Source of the DNA: Clostridium sp. AF27-2AA
GTDB taxonomy: Bacteria > Bacillota > Clostridia > Lachnospirales > Lachnospiraceae
Length of the DNA stretch: 21,680 nt
Reading direction: 5' to 3'
Assembly: GCF_003478505.1 (NCBI RefSeq)
Contig: NZ_QUFI01000044.1
Span: forward strand, 1-21,680
The notes below the pieces were generated by a model. The model did not search any database. It worked only from the letters and a program-made list of their open reading frames with translations, and was not told the origin of the DNA. Of the stretch, positions 1 to 7,651 are shown one piece after another; position 1 is the first letter of the stretch, and each line of letters opens with the position of its first letter. Made by a program: the position numbers and the translations under genes.

Positions 1-33
1 CTTCGAACCTATATTGATATTGCTCTTAAATTT

Positions 34-1125
34 TTATTTTAGATATGACAGGATGGCGCTTGTGTATTTTTGCAGGGCAGCCTGATCGGCCAGATATACA
101 TCGCCCAGCGCCGCGTAGCGCATTTTGTCTTTGTACTCCTGCTTCATGACCGGCTCCCAGATATCTTCAAACTGGGGCAGGAAAAATCCGGTGGTCTTGG
201 TATAGCAGCTGGCTGCGGTGGCCTTTACCCGGGCATCCTTATCCACGCAGGAGCCGATGCTTTTGTGAACGGCCCGGTCTTCAAACGGCAGGTAGTAGTA
301 GTCTTTATAGTCGGGATAGAAATGTTTTAAGGTTCCTTCTGTCAGTTCCACGAAGAAGGTGATCTGATCCTTTTCCATCGTGCAGCGTGCCGGAGCCATG
401 GACGCTTTTACCGGGACCGGAATGGAACAAAAGCTTTTGCATGTCAGCTTTAAAAGATGACGGCAGTGTCCGTTTGCGTCTGGTTCATCCACAATTTCCT
501 GGTCGGACAGCGTGAAGGGATGCTCCAGAAAATCCGGATAATTCAGAATGGGAAGAATGGAAGGCATGCCTTTTAAATCATCCTCGTTGTGCAGAATGAG
601 AAGATCATATAAGTTCTGCTCGTGGGTCATCAGAAAATCCTTGTAAACCTCTATGAGCTGTCCGCCGTTATATTTGTCTGTCCGGGCGATACCGAGAAAC
701 TGCTCAATGGATTTCTGCTTTAAGCTGTCTAGCCCAAGCAGGTTCCGGTATGGCTTTATTTTTTTATAGATGTCGAAGCTGGCAACATCGGAAAAGCTGT
801 AGGGCAGGTTAAAATGTTTGCAGCGTTTCTGTAAAAACGGGATATCAAAGCCGTCGCCATTAAAGTGGACTACGGTTTTATACTGCTTCAGAAAATCAAA
901 AAAGTGATTCAGCAGATCTTTTTCAGCCGCCTTGGTATCGGCAAACCACTGGATCAGATTCCAGGTATTATCCTTATAATAGGTGCAGCCAATCAGATAC
1001 AGCTGGAACCGGTCACCGGAAAAACCGGTGGTTTCAATATCAAAAAAGAGAAGCTCATCCAGCTTTCCAATCCGTTCTAAAGGGTAGGTGTCGGGAAGCA
1101 GGAGCTTTTTTTCTATCGTGATCAA
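34..1125 (-). CDS. RNase H-like (YprB-type) exonuclease-family protein
   Basis: A 363-residue protein with an N-terminal DEDD/RNase H-like fold of the type found in Bacillus YprB. Visible acidic motifs are FFDIETTGF near residue 28 (paired D and E), HFNGDGFDIPFL near residue 87, and HNEDDLKG near residue 180, a plausible metal-binding set for 3'-5' nuclease chemistry. The C-terminal half has no motif I recognise. Substrate and pathway are unknown; the family is annotated as ribonuclease H-like. The start is TTG at 1123-1125, chosen because an AAGGAG site (1134-1139, minus strand) lies 8 nt upstream. It is transcribed alone from a consensus-like promoter at 1200-1228, divergent from the small-protein operon. 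I see no hairpin terminator in the 33 bases after the stop. Family placement is fairly sure; the biochemical role is inferred. Confidence 0.8.
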   Translation of the reverse strand: MITIEKKLLLPDTYPLERIGKLDELLFFDIETTGFSGDRFQLYLIGCTYYKDNTWNLIQWFADTKAAEKDLLNHFFDFLKQYKTVVHFNGDGFDIPFLQKRCKHFNLPYSFSDVASFDIYKKIKPYRNLLGLDSLKQKSIEQFLGIARTDKYNGGQLIEVYKDFLMTHEQNLYDLLILHNEDDLKGMPSILPILNYPDFLEHPFTLSDQEIVDEPDANGHCRHLLKLTCKSFCSIPVPVKASMAPARCTMEKDQITFFVELTEGTLKHFYPDYKDYYYLPFEDRAVHKSIGSCVDKDARVKATAASCYTKTTGFFLPQFEDIWEPVMKQEYKDKMRYAALGDVYLADQAALQKYTSAILSYLK

Positions 1126-1199
1126 TGTGGGAACTCCTTATCTCTGGAAGTATTGGCAGGAGCCGCATTCTGTGTTTCGGAAGCGGAAACTGCAACTCG

Positions 1200-1228
1200 A
1201 TTATAGCGGTGGAAAGATGGGATGTCAA
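1200..1228 (-). promoter_or_regulatory. Perfect-consensus sigma-A promoter for the exonuclease-family gene
   Basis: On the minus strand TTGACA (1223-1228) and TATAAT (1200-1205) are separated by exactly 17 bp, matching the sigma-A consensus at all twelve hexamer positions. Transcription should begin near 1193, giving a leader of about 65-70 nt before the TTG start. Confidence 0.85.
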
Positions 1229-1249
1229 ACCGAATTATTGTAACTGTTC

Positions 1250-1278
1250 TTGATAGGAGACAGATAATTCGCTATACT
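1250..1278 (+). promoter_or_regulatory. Sigma-A promoter for the small protein / ArsC-like / methyltransferase run
   Basis: TTGATA (1250-1255), a 17-bp spacer and TATACT (1273-1278) form a good vegetative promoter reading right. It is divergent from the promoter at 1200-1228, and the two -35 boxes are about 22 bp apart. Confidence 0.75.
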
Positions 1279-1324
1279 GTGAAAGAGTGAAGTGCTTGGA
1301 AGGAAAAGAGGTACAAGTGATATT

Positions 1325-1525
1325 ATGTGGAAAATTAAGCATATTTTTGATGGAGAGTACGGATGTGAGGGAAGGCTGCCTGGACAGCTGCCGCAGGTTT
1401 CGGTTACCCTGACGGACGAAAAAGGAAATGAGCGTTATGTTTCGGCGGAAGATGCGTGGCTGACGGAACAGGGCCTGGAGGTGGGCGATCACTGGCCATG
1501 TGAACTGGAGAAACGGATAAACTAG
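1325..1525 (+). CDS. Small protein of unknown function (66 aa)
   Basis: A 66-residue soluble, acidic protein starting MWKIKHIFDG. It has no membrane segment or signal peptide. The middle (PQVSVTLTDEKGNERYVS) reads like a pair of beta strands, and the C-terminal part is rich in tryptophan and acidic residues. I do not recognise a named family. The ATG at 1325 is preferred over an in-frame GTG at 1292 because AAGAGGT (1306-1312) lies 12 nt upstream and the 11 extra residues are basic and low in content. It is the first gene after the promoter at 1250-1278, so it probably shares a transcript with the ArsC-like gene about 105 bp downstream. The good promoter, SD and coding-like composition support a real gene. 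Confidence 0.6.
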   Translation: MWKIKHIFDGEYGCEGRLPGQLPQVSVTLTDEKGNERYVSAEDAWLTEQGLEVGDHWPCELEKRIN

Positions 1526-1630
1526 CATTCGCTCAGATCAGGAAGACAGAAGGCAGGTAAGTGTGAGGGTACTGAACAGCTGCGAAAGCAGCAGATGATT
1601 TTGAAAGACAGAAACGGAGAGGATACACGA

Positions 1631-1972
1631 ATGAACATACAGATTTTTGGTACAAAAAAGTGCAGAGACACCCGCAAGGCGGAGCGTTTTTTCAAGGAGC
1701 GCGGCATCAAATACCAGTTTATTGATATGAAGGAAAAGGGGATGAGCAAGGGTGAATTCAATTCTGTGGCACATGTAAACGGCGGTGTGGAGGCTATGCT
1801 GAACCCGGATGCGAAGGATCAGGATACCCTTGCTTTGATCCGTTATCTGGCGCCGGAGGATAAACTGGAGAAAATCCTGGGAAATCCCCAGGTAATCAAA
1901 ACTCCGGTCGTGCGAAACGGAAAGCAGTCAACGCTTGGCTATCAGCCGGAAGTGTGGAAGGGCTGGTCATAA
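1631..1972 (+). CDS. ArsC/Spx-family thioredoxin-fold protein
   Basis: A 113-residue protein of the arsenate reductase (ArsC/YffB/Spx) family. It opens with a beta strand and the motif GTKKCRDTRKAERFF, placing the single conserved Cys at residue 11. The C-terminal family signature PVVRNGKQSTLGYQPEVW is intact. There is no CxxC as in Spx, and no other cysteine, so a classic resolving-thiol mechanism within the protein is not possible; any reductase activity would need glutathione- or thioredoxin-like help. Substrate is unknown and no arsenic genes are nearby. The ATG at 1631 has GGAGAGG about 9 nt upstream. An in-frame ATG at 1595 would add 12 residues that precede the normal start of the fold and lacks a good SD. 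It is followed by a methyltransferase gene that begins just after, or slightly overlapping, its stop. Confidence 0.82.
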   Translation: MNIQIFGTKKCRDTRKAERFFKERGIKYQFIDMKEKGMSKGEFNSVAHVNGGVEAMLNPDAKDQDTLALIRYLAPEDKLEKILGNPQVIKTPVVRNGKQSTLGYQPEVWKGWS

Positions 1973-1992
1973 ACATCATGCGCGGAAGAAAC

Positions 1993-2589
1993 ATGGAACA
2001 GGAAGAGAAACAGTGGGACCGTCTCTTGAAAATTAAGACCCTGGGCCGGGATGATTCCAATGCAGACCAGTACCGTTATCCCTATGAGCCAACTCCGTAT
2101 GCCGTGTTAGAACGTCTTGCAAACAGTGGCCGGATCCGGAAAGGAGATACGCTGTTAGACTATGGATGCGGCAAGGGAAGGGTGGACTGTTATCTTTCCT
2201 ATCAGACACGCTGTCACAGCATCGGTGTGGAGTATGATCCGCGGATTTATGAGACAGCTGCAGAGAATCAAAAGACAGCCGTATCCGGCGGCAGGACAGA
2301 GTTTGTTCTGGCGGACGCAGGCGAGTTCCCGGTGCCGGGCGCAGTGAACCGGGCATATTTTTTCAATCCGTTTTCGGTGGAACTATTACAGAAAGTGATC
2401 CGGCGAATTCTGGATTCCTGGTACGAAGTATCCCGGGAGATTCGGCTATTTTTCTATTATCCATCGGATGAATATCTGGCGTATCTGATGACCGTGGACG
2501 AGCTGGTGTTTGCGGATGAAATTGACTGTCGGGAGCTGTTTGATGGAAACGATGCGAGAGAGCGGATTGTAGAGTTTGTGCTGGAGTGA
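1993..2589 (+). CDS. Class I SAM-dependent methyltransferase
   Basis: About 198 residues with a Rossmann methyltransferase core. Motif I is TLLDYGCGKGRVDCYL, followed by GVEYDPR carrying the acidic ribose-binding residue at the end of strand 2, then VLADAGEFPVP and AYFFNPFS in the positions of motifs III and IV. The N-terminal stretch (RDDSNADQYRYPYEPTPY) is a tyrosine-rich segment that probably closes over the substrate. The substrate cannot be told. Start choice is uncertain: ATG 1993 has GGAAG 4 nt upstream; ATG 1978 and GTG 1954 are in frame, the last overlapping the preceding gene. The arrangement suggests co-transcription with the ArsC-like gene. A modest hairpin with a short T run follows at 2597-2621. 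Confidence 0.8.
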   Translation: MEQEEKQWDRLLKIKTLGRDDSNADQYRYPYEPTPYAVLERLANSGRIRKGDTLLDYGCGKGRVDCYLSYQTRCHSIGVEYDPRIYETAAENQKTAVSGGRTEFVLADAGEFPVPGAVNRAYFFNPFSVELLQKVIRRILDSWYEVSREIRLFFYYPSDEYLAYLMTVDELVFADEIDCRELFDGNDARERIVEFVLE

Positions 2590-2596
2590 AAGATGG

Positions 2597-2621
2597 GGCA
2601 GTCATATAAGTGGCTGCTTTT
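2597..2621 (+). terminator. Weak rho-independent terminator after the methyltransferase gene
   Basis: GCAGTCA (2598-2604) pairs with TGGCTGC (2611-2617) including one G-U, over a 6-nt loop, and is followed by TTTT then GCTT. The stem is short, so read-through towards the antisense side of the tRNA genes is possible. Confidence 0.5.
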
Positions 2622-2637
2622 GCTTCAGCATGCGATT

Positions 2638-2674
2638 AAAAAAGAAAAAGGCAATCTGTTTTACACAGACTGCC
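2638..2674 (-). terminator. Rho-independent terminator of the tRNA-Met/tRNA-Val unit
   Basis: On the minus strand a 9-bp stem (2666-2674 with 2650-2658, one internal wobble or mismatch) is followed by a T-rich run complementary to 2638-2649. It sits 9 bp past the 3' end of the tRNA-Met gene. Confidence 0.8.
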
Positions 2675-2682
2675 TGATTTAG

Positions 2683-2756
2683 TAGCGGAAGGGAGATTTG
2701 AACTCTCGACACCACGGGTATGAACCGTGTGCTCTAGCCAACTGAGCTATTCCGCC
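2683..2756 (-). tRNA. tRNA-Met (anticodon CAU)
   Basis: A 74-nt cloverleaf on the minus strand. The acceptor stem GGCGGAA pairs with TTCCGCT (first pair G-U), the D arm is AGCTCAGTTGG, the anticodon loop TTCATAC lies in a CACGG/CCGTG stem, and the T arm contains GTTCAAATC. The discriminator is A and CCA is not encoded. The first pair is G-U rather than the mismatched first pair of initiator tRNA, so this is probably elongator tRNA-Met. A tRNA-Ile with lysidine-modified CAU cannot be fully excluded. Confidence 0.9.
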
Positions 2757-2770
2757 ATATTTAATTGCTA

Positions 2771-2843
2771 TGGGGCCTATAGGGCTCGAACCTATGACCC
2801 TCTGCTTGTAAGGCAGATGCTCTCCCAGCTGAGCTAAGACCCC
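2771..2843 (-). tRNA. tRNA-Val (anticodon UAC)
   Basis: A 73-nt cloverleaf on the minus strand. The acceptor stem GGGGTCT pairs with the 3' segment AGGCCCC, the anticodon loop CTTACAA gives UAC in a CTGC/GCAG stem, and the T arm contains GGTTCGAGCC. The discriminator is A and CCA is not encoded. It reads valine GUA (and, with U34 modification, other GUN) codons. It is 14 bp upstream of tRNA-Met in the same transcript and divergent from the valS T-box leader. Confidence 0.95.
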
Positions 2844-2855
2844 ATATCTGCTGTC

Positions 2856-2873
2856 TGAGTGATGTCTCACTCA
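2856..2873 (-). other. Leader hairpin upstream of tRNA-Val
   Basis: Perfect 7-bp arms TGAGTGA/TCACTCA flank a 4-nt loop, lying between the tRNA promoter and the 5' end of the mature tRNA. It probably forms in the 5' leader of the precursor removed by RNase P. Confidence 0.5.
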
Positions 2874-2886
2874 ACAGTGCTTACGT

Positions 2887-2915
2887 AGTATAACGCTTAT
2901 TGTTTTAATTGTCAA
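2887..2915 (-). promoter_or_regulatory. Strong sigma-A promoter of the tRNA-Val/tRNA-Met unit
   Basis: On the minus strand TTGACA (2910-2915), a 17-bp spacer and TATACT (2887-2892). The predicted start is near 2880, about 37 nt before the tRNA-Val 5' end. Confidence 0.85.
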
Positions 2916-3030
2916 CACTTTTTGTACAATTTTTTAAAATTAATTTAGCATTAATGGTATTGCCTGCTATAAAAAGGAGTGTGTTGTCCGCTGCAAAAAT
3001 GAAAAGAATCATAAATTTTCCTGAAACCTC

Positions 3031-3059
3031 TTGCAACTTGGCGCTCTTTGCTTTAAAAT
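3031..3059 (+). promoter_or_regulatory. Sigma-A promoter of the valS T-box transcript
   Basis: TTGCAA (3031-3036), a 17-bp spacer and TAAAAT (3054-3059). Transcription would begin around 3066, just ahead of T-box stem I. The stretch 2916-3030 between this and the tRNA promoter is AT-rich and holds nothing else I can support. Confidence 0.7.
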
Positions 3060-3065
3060 ATTCAC

Positions 3066-3393
3066 GATATGCAAACAGGCTGGGAAGAAGAGGAGTATGT
3101 CGTAAGCTTCTGTCAGAGAGAACCATCCATGGCTGGAAGATGGTTTCAGAGGGCACGCACGGAAGGTAGCTTCAGAGCCGGAATCCTGAATCATGTCTGG
3201 AATGCGGAGCGTTTCGAAATGAAACCTGCGATCCGGACCAACACAAAGTAAGGATTCCCGTCTGATCCGCGTTAAGGAGACAGCTGTTGCCTTAAGCGGC
3301 AGCAGTGACAAAGTGAGAAACAAAGGTGGTACCGCGGAACTTTTCGCCCTTTATGCAGAACGCAGATTCTGTATGAAGGGCTTTCTTTTTTTT
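3066..3393 (+). promoter_or_regulatory. T-box leader controlling valS (valine specifier GUA)
   Basis: A tRNA-sensing transcriptional riboswitch. Stem I shows the AGTA loop-E element (3094-3097), an AGAGAG bulge segment (3115-3120), a distal hairpin AACCATC/GATGGTT (3121-3127 with 3138-3144), and a candidate specifier GTA at 3166-3168 followed by a purine, in the 3' side of the specifier loop. The T-box sequence AAAGGTGGTACCGCG is at 3322-3336. Its bulge TGGT (3327-3330) complements ACCA, the 3' end of an A-discriminator tRNA. It can form an antiterminator with the following ACTTTT, competing with the terminator at 3346-3393. Uncharged tRNA-Val should favour read-through into valS. The class call is very firm; the exact specifier register is inferred by hand folding. 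Confidence 0.93.
3346..3393 (+). terminator. T-box regulated intrinsic terminator
   Basis: A GCCCTT.../...AAGGGC stem (3346-3381) enclosing partially paired TGCAGAA/TTCTGTA sequence is followed by a T-rich tract (3382-3393). This is the default OFF structure of the valS leader. Confidence 0.88.
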
Positions 3394-3466
3394 CAAAGAA
3401 ACGCAGCTGTTTAGGGTCCCGCCATGAAAAAGAAGATTTCTACACATCCACACATAAGGAAAGGAA

Positions 3467-6124
3467 ATGATCATGAAAGAACTGGAAAAGAATTACAACC
3501 CCTCCGCCATTGAGGAAAAGCTGTATCAGAAATGGCTGGACAACAAGTATTTCCATGCAGACGCTGAGCGTGGAAGGAGAGAGGGCAAGAAGCCTTTCAC
3601 CATTGTTATGCCTCCGCCAAACATTACCGGTCAGCTGCATATGGGCCATGCACTGGACAATACCATGCAGGATATCCTGACCCGTTATAAGAGAATGCAG
3701 GGCTACGAGGCTCTGTGGCAGCCGGGTACGGACCATGCAGCCATCGCAACGGAGGTTAAGGTCATTGACAAGCTGAGAAAAGAGGGCGTGGACAAGCATG
3801 ATCTGGGCCGTGACAAATTCCTGGAAGCATGCTGGGACTGGAAGAAGGAGTACGGCACCCGCATCATCAAGCAGCTGCACAAGCTGGGCTCCTCCGCTGA
3901 CTGGGACAGAGAACGTTTTACCATGGACAAGGGCTGCTCCGATGCAGTGCTTGAGGTATTTGTAAAGCTGTACGAGAAAGGCTACATCTACAAAGGCTCC
4001 CGCATCATCAACTGGTGTCCGGTCTGCCAGACCTCCATTTCCGACGCTGAGGTTGAGCATGAGGAGCAGGACGGCTTCTTCTGGCACATCAATTACCCGA
4101 TCGTTGGCGAGGACGGCCGTTTTGTTGAGATCGCAACCACCCGTCCGGAGACTCTGCTTGGTGATACTGCTGTTGCGGTGAACCCGGAGGATGAGCGCTA
4201 CAAGGATATTATCGGTAAGATGTTAAAGCTGCCGTTGACTGACCGTGAGATCCCGGTCATTGCGGATGAGTATGTTGACAAAGAGTTCGGTACTGGCTGC
4301 GTGAAGATCACTCCGGCTCATGACCCGAATGACTTTGAGGTAGGACGCCGCCATAACCTGCCGGAAATCTGCATCATGCACGATGACGCAACCATCGACT
4401 GCAAGGGCAGCAAGTACGACGGCATGGACCGCTACGAGGCCCGCAAGGCTATGGTTGAGGACTTAAAGGCCCAGGGCCTGCTGGTGAAGGTTGTTCCGCA
4501 TTCTCATAATGTAGGAACCCATGACCGCTGCAAGACCACCGTTGAGCCGATGGTAAAACAGCAGTGGTTCGTCCGCATGGAGGAAATGGCAAAACCGGCT
4601 ATCGCAGCTTTAAAGAACGGTGACTTAAAGTTCGTTCCGGAGAGCTTCGGAAAGACCTATCTGCACTGGTTAGAGGGAATCCGTGACTGGTGTATCTCCA
4701 GACAGCTGTGGTGGGGCCATCGTATCCCGGCATACTACTGCCAGGAGTGCGGCGAGATCACCGTTGCGAAATCCATGCCGGAGAAGTGCCCGAAGTGCGG
4801 CTGCACCCATTTAAAGCAGGATGAGGACACCCTGGATACCTGGTTCTCCTCTGCCCTGTGGCCGTTCTCTACCCTGGGCTGGCCGGAGAAGACCAAAGAA
4901 CTGGAATATTTCTATCCGACGGATGTGCTGGTAACCGGTTATGATATCATCTTCTTCTGGGTTATCCGTATGGTATTCTCCGGCTATGAGCAGACCGGAA
5001 AATGCCCGTTCAATACCGTACTGATCCATGGTCTGGTGCGCGACAGCCAGGGCCGTAAGATGAGTAAGTCCCTGGGCAACGGTATCGATCCGCTGGAGGT
5101 GATCGACAAGTACGGCGCAGATGCCCTGCGTATGACCCTGATTACCGGTAATGCACCGGGCAACGACATGCGTTTCTACTGGGAGCGTGTTGAGGCGAGC
5201 CGTAACTTCGCAAACAAGGTATGGAACGCATCCCGTTTCATCATGATGAATATGGAGAAGGCTCCGGTCCACGAGGTTTCCTTAGATGACCTGACCATGG
5301 CAGACAAGTGGATCCTGTCCAAGGTAAATACCCTGGCAAAGGATGTCACCGAGAATCTGGATAAGTTTGAGCTGGGCATCGGCCTGCAGAAGGTTTATGA
5401 CTTTATCTGGGAGGAGTTCTGCGACTGGTACATCGAGATGGTAAAACCGCGTCTGTGGAATGACGAGGACAGCACGAAGGCAGCAGCACTGTGGACCTTA
5501 AAGACGGTACTCATCAACTCCTTAAAGCTCTTACATCCGTACATGCCGTTCATCACCGAGGAGATCTTCTGCAACCTGCAGGATGAGGAAGCTTCTATTA
5601 TGGTATCCGCATGGCCGGAGTATAAGGCAGAGTGGAACTTCGAGCAGGAGGAGTACGCAGTCGAGACCATCAAGGAAGCAGTCCGCGCAATCCGTAACGT
5701 ACGTACCTCCATGAACGTAGCTCCGAGCAAAAAGGCAAAAGTATACGTTGTTTCCGAGAACCAGAAGCTGCTTCAGATCTTCGAGCACAGCAAGGTGTTC
5801 TTTGCAACCCTGGGCTACGCAAGCGAGGTATTCTTACAGTCTGATAAGCAGGGCATTGCCGATGACGCAGTATCCGTAGTGATCCCGGAGGCATCCATCT
5901 ACATCCCGTTTGCAGAGCTGGTTGACATTGCGAAGGAAATCGAGCGCCTGCAGAAAGAGGAAGAGCGTCTCACCAAGGAGCTTGCCCGTGTAACCGGCAT
6001 GCTGTCCAATGAGAAATTTGTAAGCAAGGCTCCGGAGGCAAAGATCAACGAAGAGAAGGCAAAGCTGGAAAAGTATACCCAGATGATGGAGCAGGTAAAA
6101 GCCCGTCTGGCTCAGCTTAAGTAA
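3467..6124 (+). CDS. valS: Valyl-tRNA synthetase
   Basis: A full-length class Ia aminoacyl-tRNA synthetase (885 aa) that charges tRNA-Val in the cytoplasm and edits misactivated threonine. The HIGH-type motif HMGH (residues 58-61) sits in the ValS-typical context [14 protein letters not shown]. The CP1 editing domain occupies roughly residues 190-350 ([18 protein letters not shown]). A zinc-ribbon-like CQEC...CPKC segment lies near 424-444, KMSKS is at 531-535, an anticodon-binding helical domain follows, and a C-terminal coiled-coil arm (about 815-885) has the [10 protein letters not shown] heptads. Two ATGs compete: 3467 and 3473. The purine-rich AAGGAAAGG suits either, and 3473 gives the more family-like N-terminus MKELEKNY. 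Codon use appears strongly biased, as expected for a highly expressed gene. It is controlled by the T-box upstream. folC follows after 43 bp without a visible terminator, so some co-transcription is likely. Confidence 0.98.
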   Translation: MIMKELEKNYNPSAIEEKLYQKWLDNKYFHADAERGRREGKKPFTIVMPPPNITGQLHMGHALDNTMQDILTRYKRMQGYEALWQPGTDHAAIATEVKVIDKLRKEGVDKHDLGRDKFLEACWDWKKEYGTRIIKQLHKLGSSADWDRERFTMDKGCSDAVLEVFVKLYEKGYIYKGSRIINWCPVCQTSISDAEVEHEEQDGFFWHINYPIVGEDGRFVEIATTRPETLLGDTAVAVNPEDERYKDIIGKMLKLPLTDREIPVIADEYVDKEFGTGCVKITPAHDPNDFEVGRRHNLPEICIMHDDATIDCKGSKYDGMDRYEARKAMVEDLKAQGLLVKVVPHSHNVGTHDRCKTTVEPMVKQQWFVRMEEMAKPAIAALKNGDLKFVPESFGKTYLHWLEGIRDWCISRQLWWGHRIPAYYCQECGEITVAKSMPEKCPKCGCTHLKQDEDTLDTWFSSALWPFSTLGWPEKTKELEYFYPTDVLVTGYDIIFFWVIRMVFSGYEQTGKCPFNTVLIHGLVRDSQGRKMSKSLGNGIDPLEVIDKYGADALRMTLITGNAPGNDMRFYWERVEASRNFANKVWNASRFIMMNMEKAPVHEVSLDDLTMADKWILSKVNTLAKDVTENLDKFELGIGLQKVYDFIWEEFCDWYIEMVKPRLWNDEDSTKAAALWTLKTVLINSLKLLHPYMPFITEEIFCNLQDEEASIMVSAWPEYKAEWNFEQEEYAVETIKEAVRAIRNVRTSMNVAPSKKAKVYVVSENQKLLQIFEHSKVFFATLGYASEVFLQSDKQGIADDAVSVVIPEASIYIPFAELVDIAKEIERLQKEEERLTKELARVTGMLSNEKFVSKAPEAKINEEKAKLEKYTQMMEQVKARLAQLK

Positions 6125-6167
6125 TCGGTAATCGTTCATATTTGAGAATGGACAGGCATATATAACA

Positions 6168-7472
6168 ATGATAGACAAAAAAGCGCGGGATTACCTGCTG
6201 GGAATCCCGCTTTGGACAAAAAAGAAAAATACGCTGGATGAGGTGCGGCATTTCCTGAAAGAACTGGGGAATCCGGACGAGCAGTTAAACATCATCCATG
6301 TGGCCGGGACCAACGGAAAGGGTTCGGTCTGCGCGGACTTAACCGCCATGCTCATGGAAGCCGGATATCATGTGGGAACCTTTGTGTCTCCACATCTTAC
6401 CGATGTGACAGAGCGTTTTCTGGTGGATGGCGTTCCTGTGGAAGAAGCCGGATTTTCAGAGAGCTTCGCCAGGGTAAAGGCAGTCACGGACAGGCTGACG
6501 GCAGAAGGCTACGCGCATCCTACCTTTTTTGAGTTTGTGTTTCTCATGGCCATGGACCTATACGGGCGGAGAAAGCCGGATTTTGTGGTTCTGGAGACGG
6601 GACTGGGCGGACGGCTGGATACCACCAATGTGATCCGGCATCCGCTGGCCTGCGTGATCACCTCCATCAGCCTCGACCATACCCAGTATCTTGGAGATAC
6701 GGTGGAGCTGATCGCGGCGGAGAAGGCCGGTATCATCAAGCCGGGTATACCGGTGGTGTATGATAACAACGACCGGGCAGCAGGTGCCGTCATCGCGGCA
6801 GCAGCGGACAGGCTTGGCAGTGCGGCTTACGGACTTACGGCAGAAGATTCCTGCTGGGGAGTTTCCTTTGCGGCACCATACCAGGCTATGAACGCGGCTC
6901 TGGCGGTGAAGGTTCTGGAGATACTGGAAATTGAGGGAGTGAATGCTGAAGTCTGCAGAAAAGCACTGGCTTCGGTCCACTGGACCGGCCGGATGCAGCA
7001 GGTGGCACCGGATGTCTGGGTGGATGGTGCCCACAATCCGGGCGGCATCCGCGCGTTTATTCAGGCGGTGAAGGCACAGAATGGGCTGGCAGTACAGGAA
7101 AAACAGTCAGCGCAGCAGCCGGACCAGGGGGAGCAGAATGCAGCGGACATGCATCCACAGATCCAGCTCCTCTTCGCTGCAGTTTCGGATAAGGATTACC
7201 ATGAGATGATACGTTTGCTCTGCACGGAGCTTTCCCCTGAGCGGGTTACCGTGGTGCAGTTAAAGAGTGAGCGCGGCCTTCAGGCTGATGCGCTGGCAAG
7301 GCAGTTTGAGGATGCCGGATGCAGCCATGTGACGGCCTTTGACTCCACGAAAGACGCACTGAAGCATGTACTGTCTGAAAAGAAAGAAGGAGACCATCTC
7401 TATATGGTAGGCTCCCTCTACCTGATCGGAGAGATATTGGAGGATTTGAAGTTACAGTTACACCGGATGTAA
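6168..7472 (+). CDS. folC: Bifunctional folylpolyglutamate synthase / dihydrofolate synthase
   Basis: A 434-residue FolC/Mur-ligase-family protein that adds glutamate to folates and, in bifunctional forms, to dihydropteroate. The P-loop HVAGTNGKGSV is at about residues 44-54, followed by SPHLTDVTERFLVDG (folate-binding loop), VLETGLGGRLDTTN, and SLDHTQYLGDTVELIAAEKAGIIKPG carrying the family catalytic His/Glu and the carbamylated-Lys region. The C-terminal domain shows WVDGAHNPGG and LFAAVSDKDYHEM. Odd feature: a Gln/Asn-rich insert around residues 308-332, between the AHNPGG helix and the next strand, looks like a low-complexity loop. The start at ATG 6168 has a weak GGACAGG about 11 nt upstream. 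It lies downstream of valS and is followed by a small ORF and a TPR gene with short gaps, suggesting one transcript. Confidence 0.95.
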   Translation: MIDKKARDYLLGIPLWTKKKNTLDEVRHFLKELGNPDEQLNIIHVAGTNGKGSVCADLTAMLMEAGYHVGTFVSPHLTDVTERFLVDGVPVEEAGFSESFARVKAVTDRLTAEGYAHPTFFEFVFLMAMDLYGRRKPDFVVLETGLGGRLDTTNVIRHPLACVITSISLDHTQYLGDTVELIAAEKAGIIKPGIPVVYDNNDRAAGAVIAAAADRLGSAAYGLTAEDSCWGVSFAAPYQAMNAALAVKVLEILEIEGVNAEVCRKALASVHWTGRMQQVAPDVWVDGAHNPGGIRAFIQAVKAQNGLAVQEKQSAQQPDQGEQNAADMHPQIQLLFAAVSDKDYHEMIRLLCTELSPERVTVVQLKSERGLQADALARQFEDAGCSHVTAFDSTKDALKHVLSEKKEGDHLYMVGSLYLIGEILEDLKLQLHRM

Positions 7473-7504
7473 ACAGTGACGGACCTAAGGAAGCGAGGAG
7501 AATC

Positions 7505-7639
7505 ATGCTGGATTTTGAAGAAGAGATCGCACGGTTCCAGCCGAGCCTGGAAGTGGGCGATGTGGAAACGCAGATTGTAAAAGAGGATCTGACGGACATG
7601 ACAGATCTGATGATGGAACTGCTGAAAAACAGGGAGTAA
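7505..7639 (+). CDS. Small acidic protein (44 aa) between folC and the TPR gene
   Basis: A short ORF starting MLDFEEEIARFQPSLEVGDV and ending MELLKNRE, strongly acidic and predicted helical, with no membrane segment or cysteine. Its ATG has GAGGAG (7495-7500) 4 nt upstream, it fills the gap between folC (32 bp away) and the TPR gene (12 bp away), and no other reading frame explains the interval. The function is unknown and I do not recognise a family. Its position right before a TPR protein is compatible with a small interaction partner, but that is only inference. Confidence 0.68.
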   Translation: MLDFEEEIARFQPSLEVGDVETQIVKEDLTDMTDLMMELLKNRE

Positions 7640-7651
7640 CAGAAAACGATT

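Noticed and set aside
1573..1594. Small GCTGC-GAAA-GCAGC tetraloop hairpin before the ArsC-like gene
   Set aside because: Only a 5-bp stem without a T run or known riboswitch features; too weak to call regulatory.
2679..2870. 63-aa open frame (VLAQLGEHLPYKQRVIGSSP...) across the tRNA-Met and tRNA-Val genes
   Set aside because: It is a spurious translation of tRNA sequence, a well-known false protein pattern.
4811..5272. 153-aa open frame on the minus strand inside valS
   Set aside because: It is the antisense shadow of a gene with strongly biased codons, with no SD, promoter or recognisable domain. The same applies to the long antisense frames in the ABC, TRAP and sigF genes.
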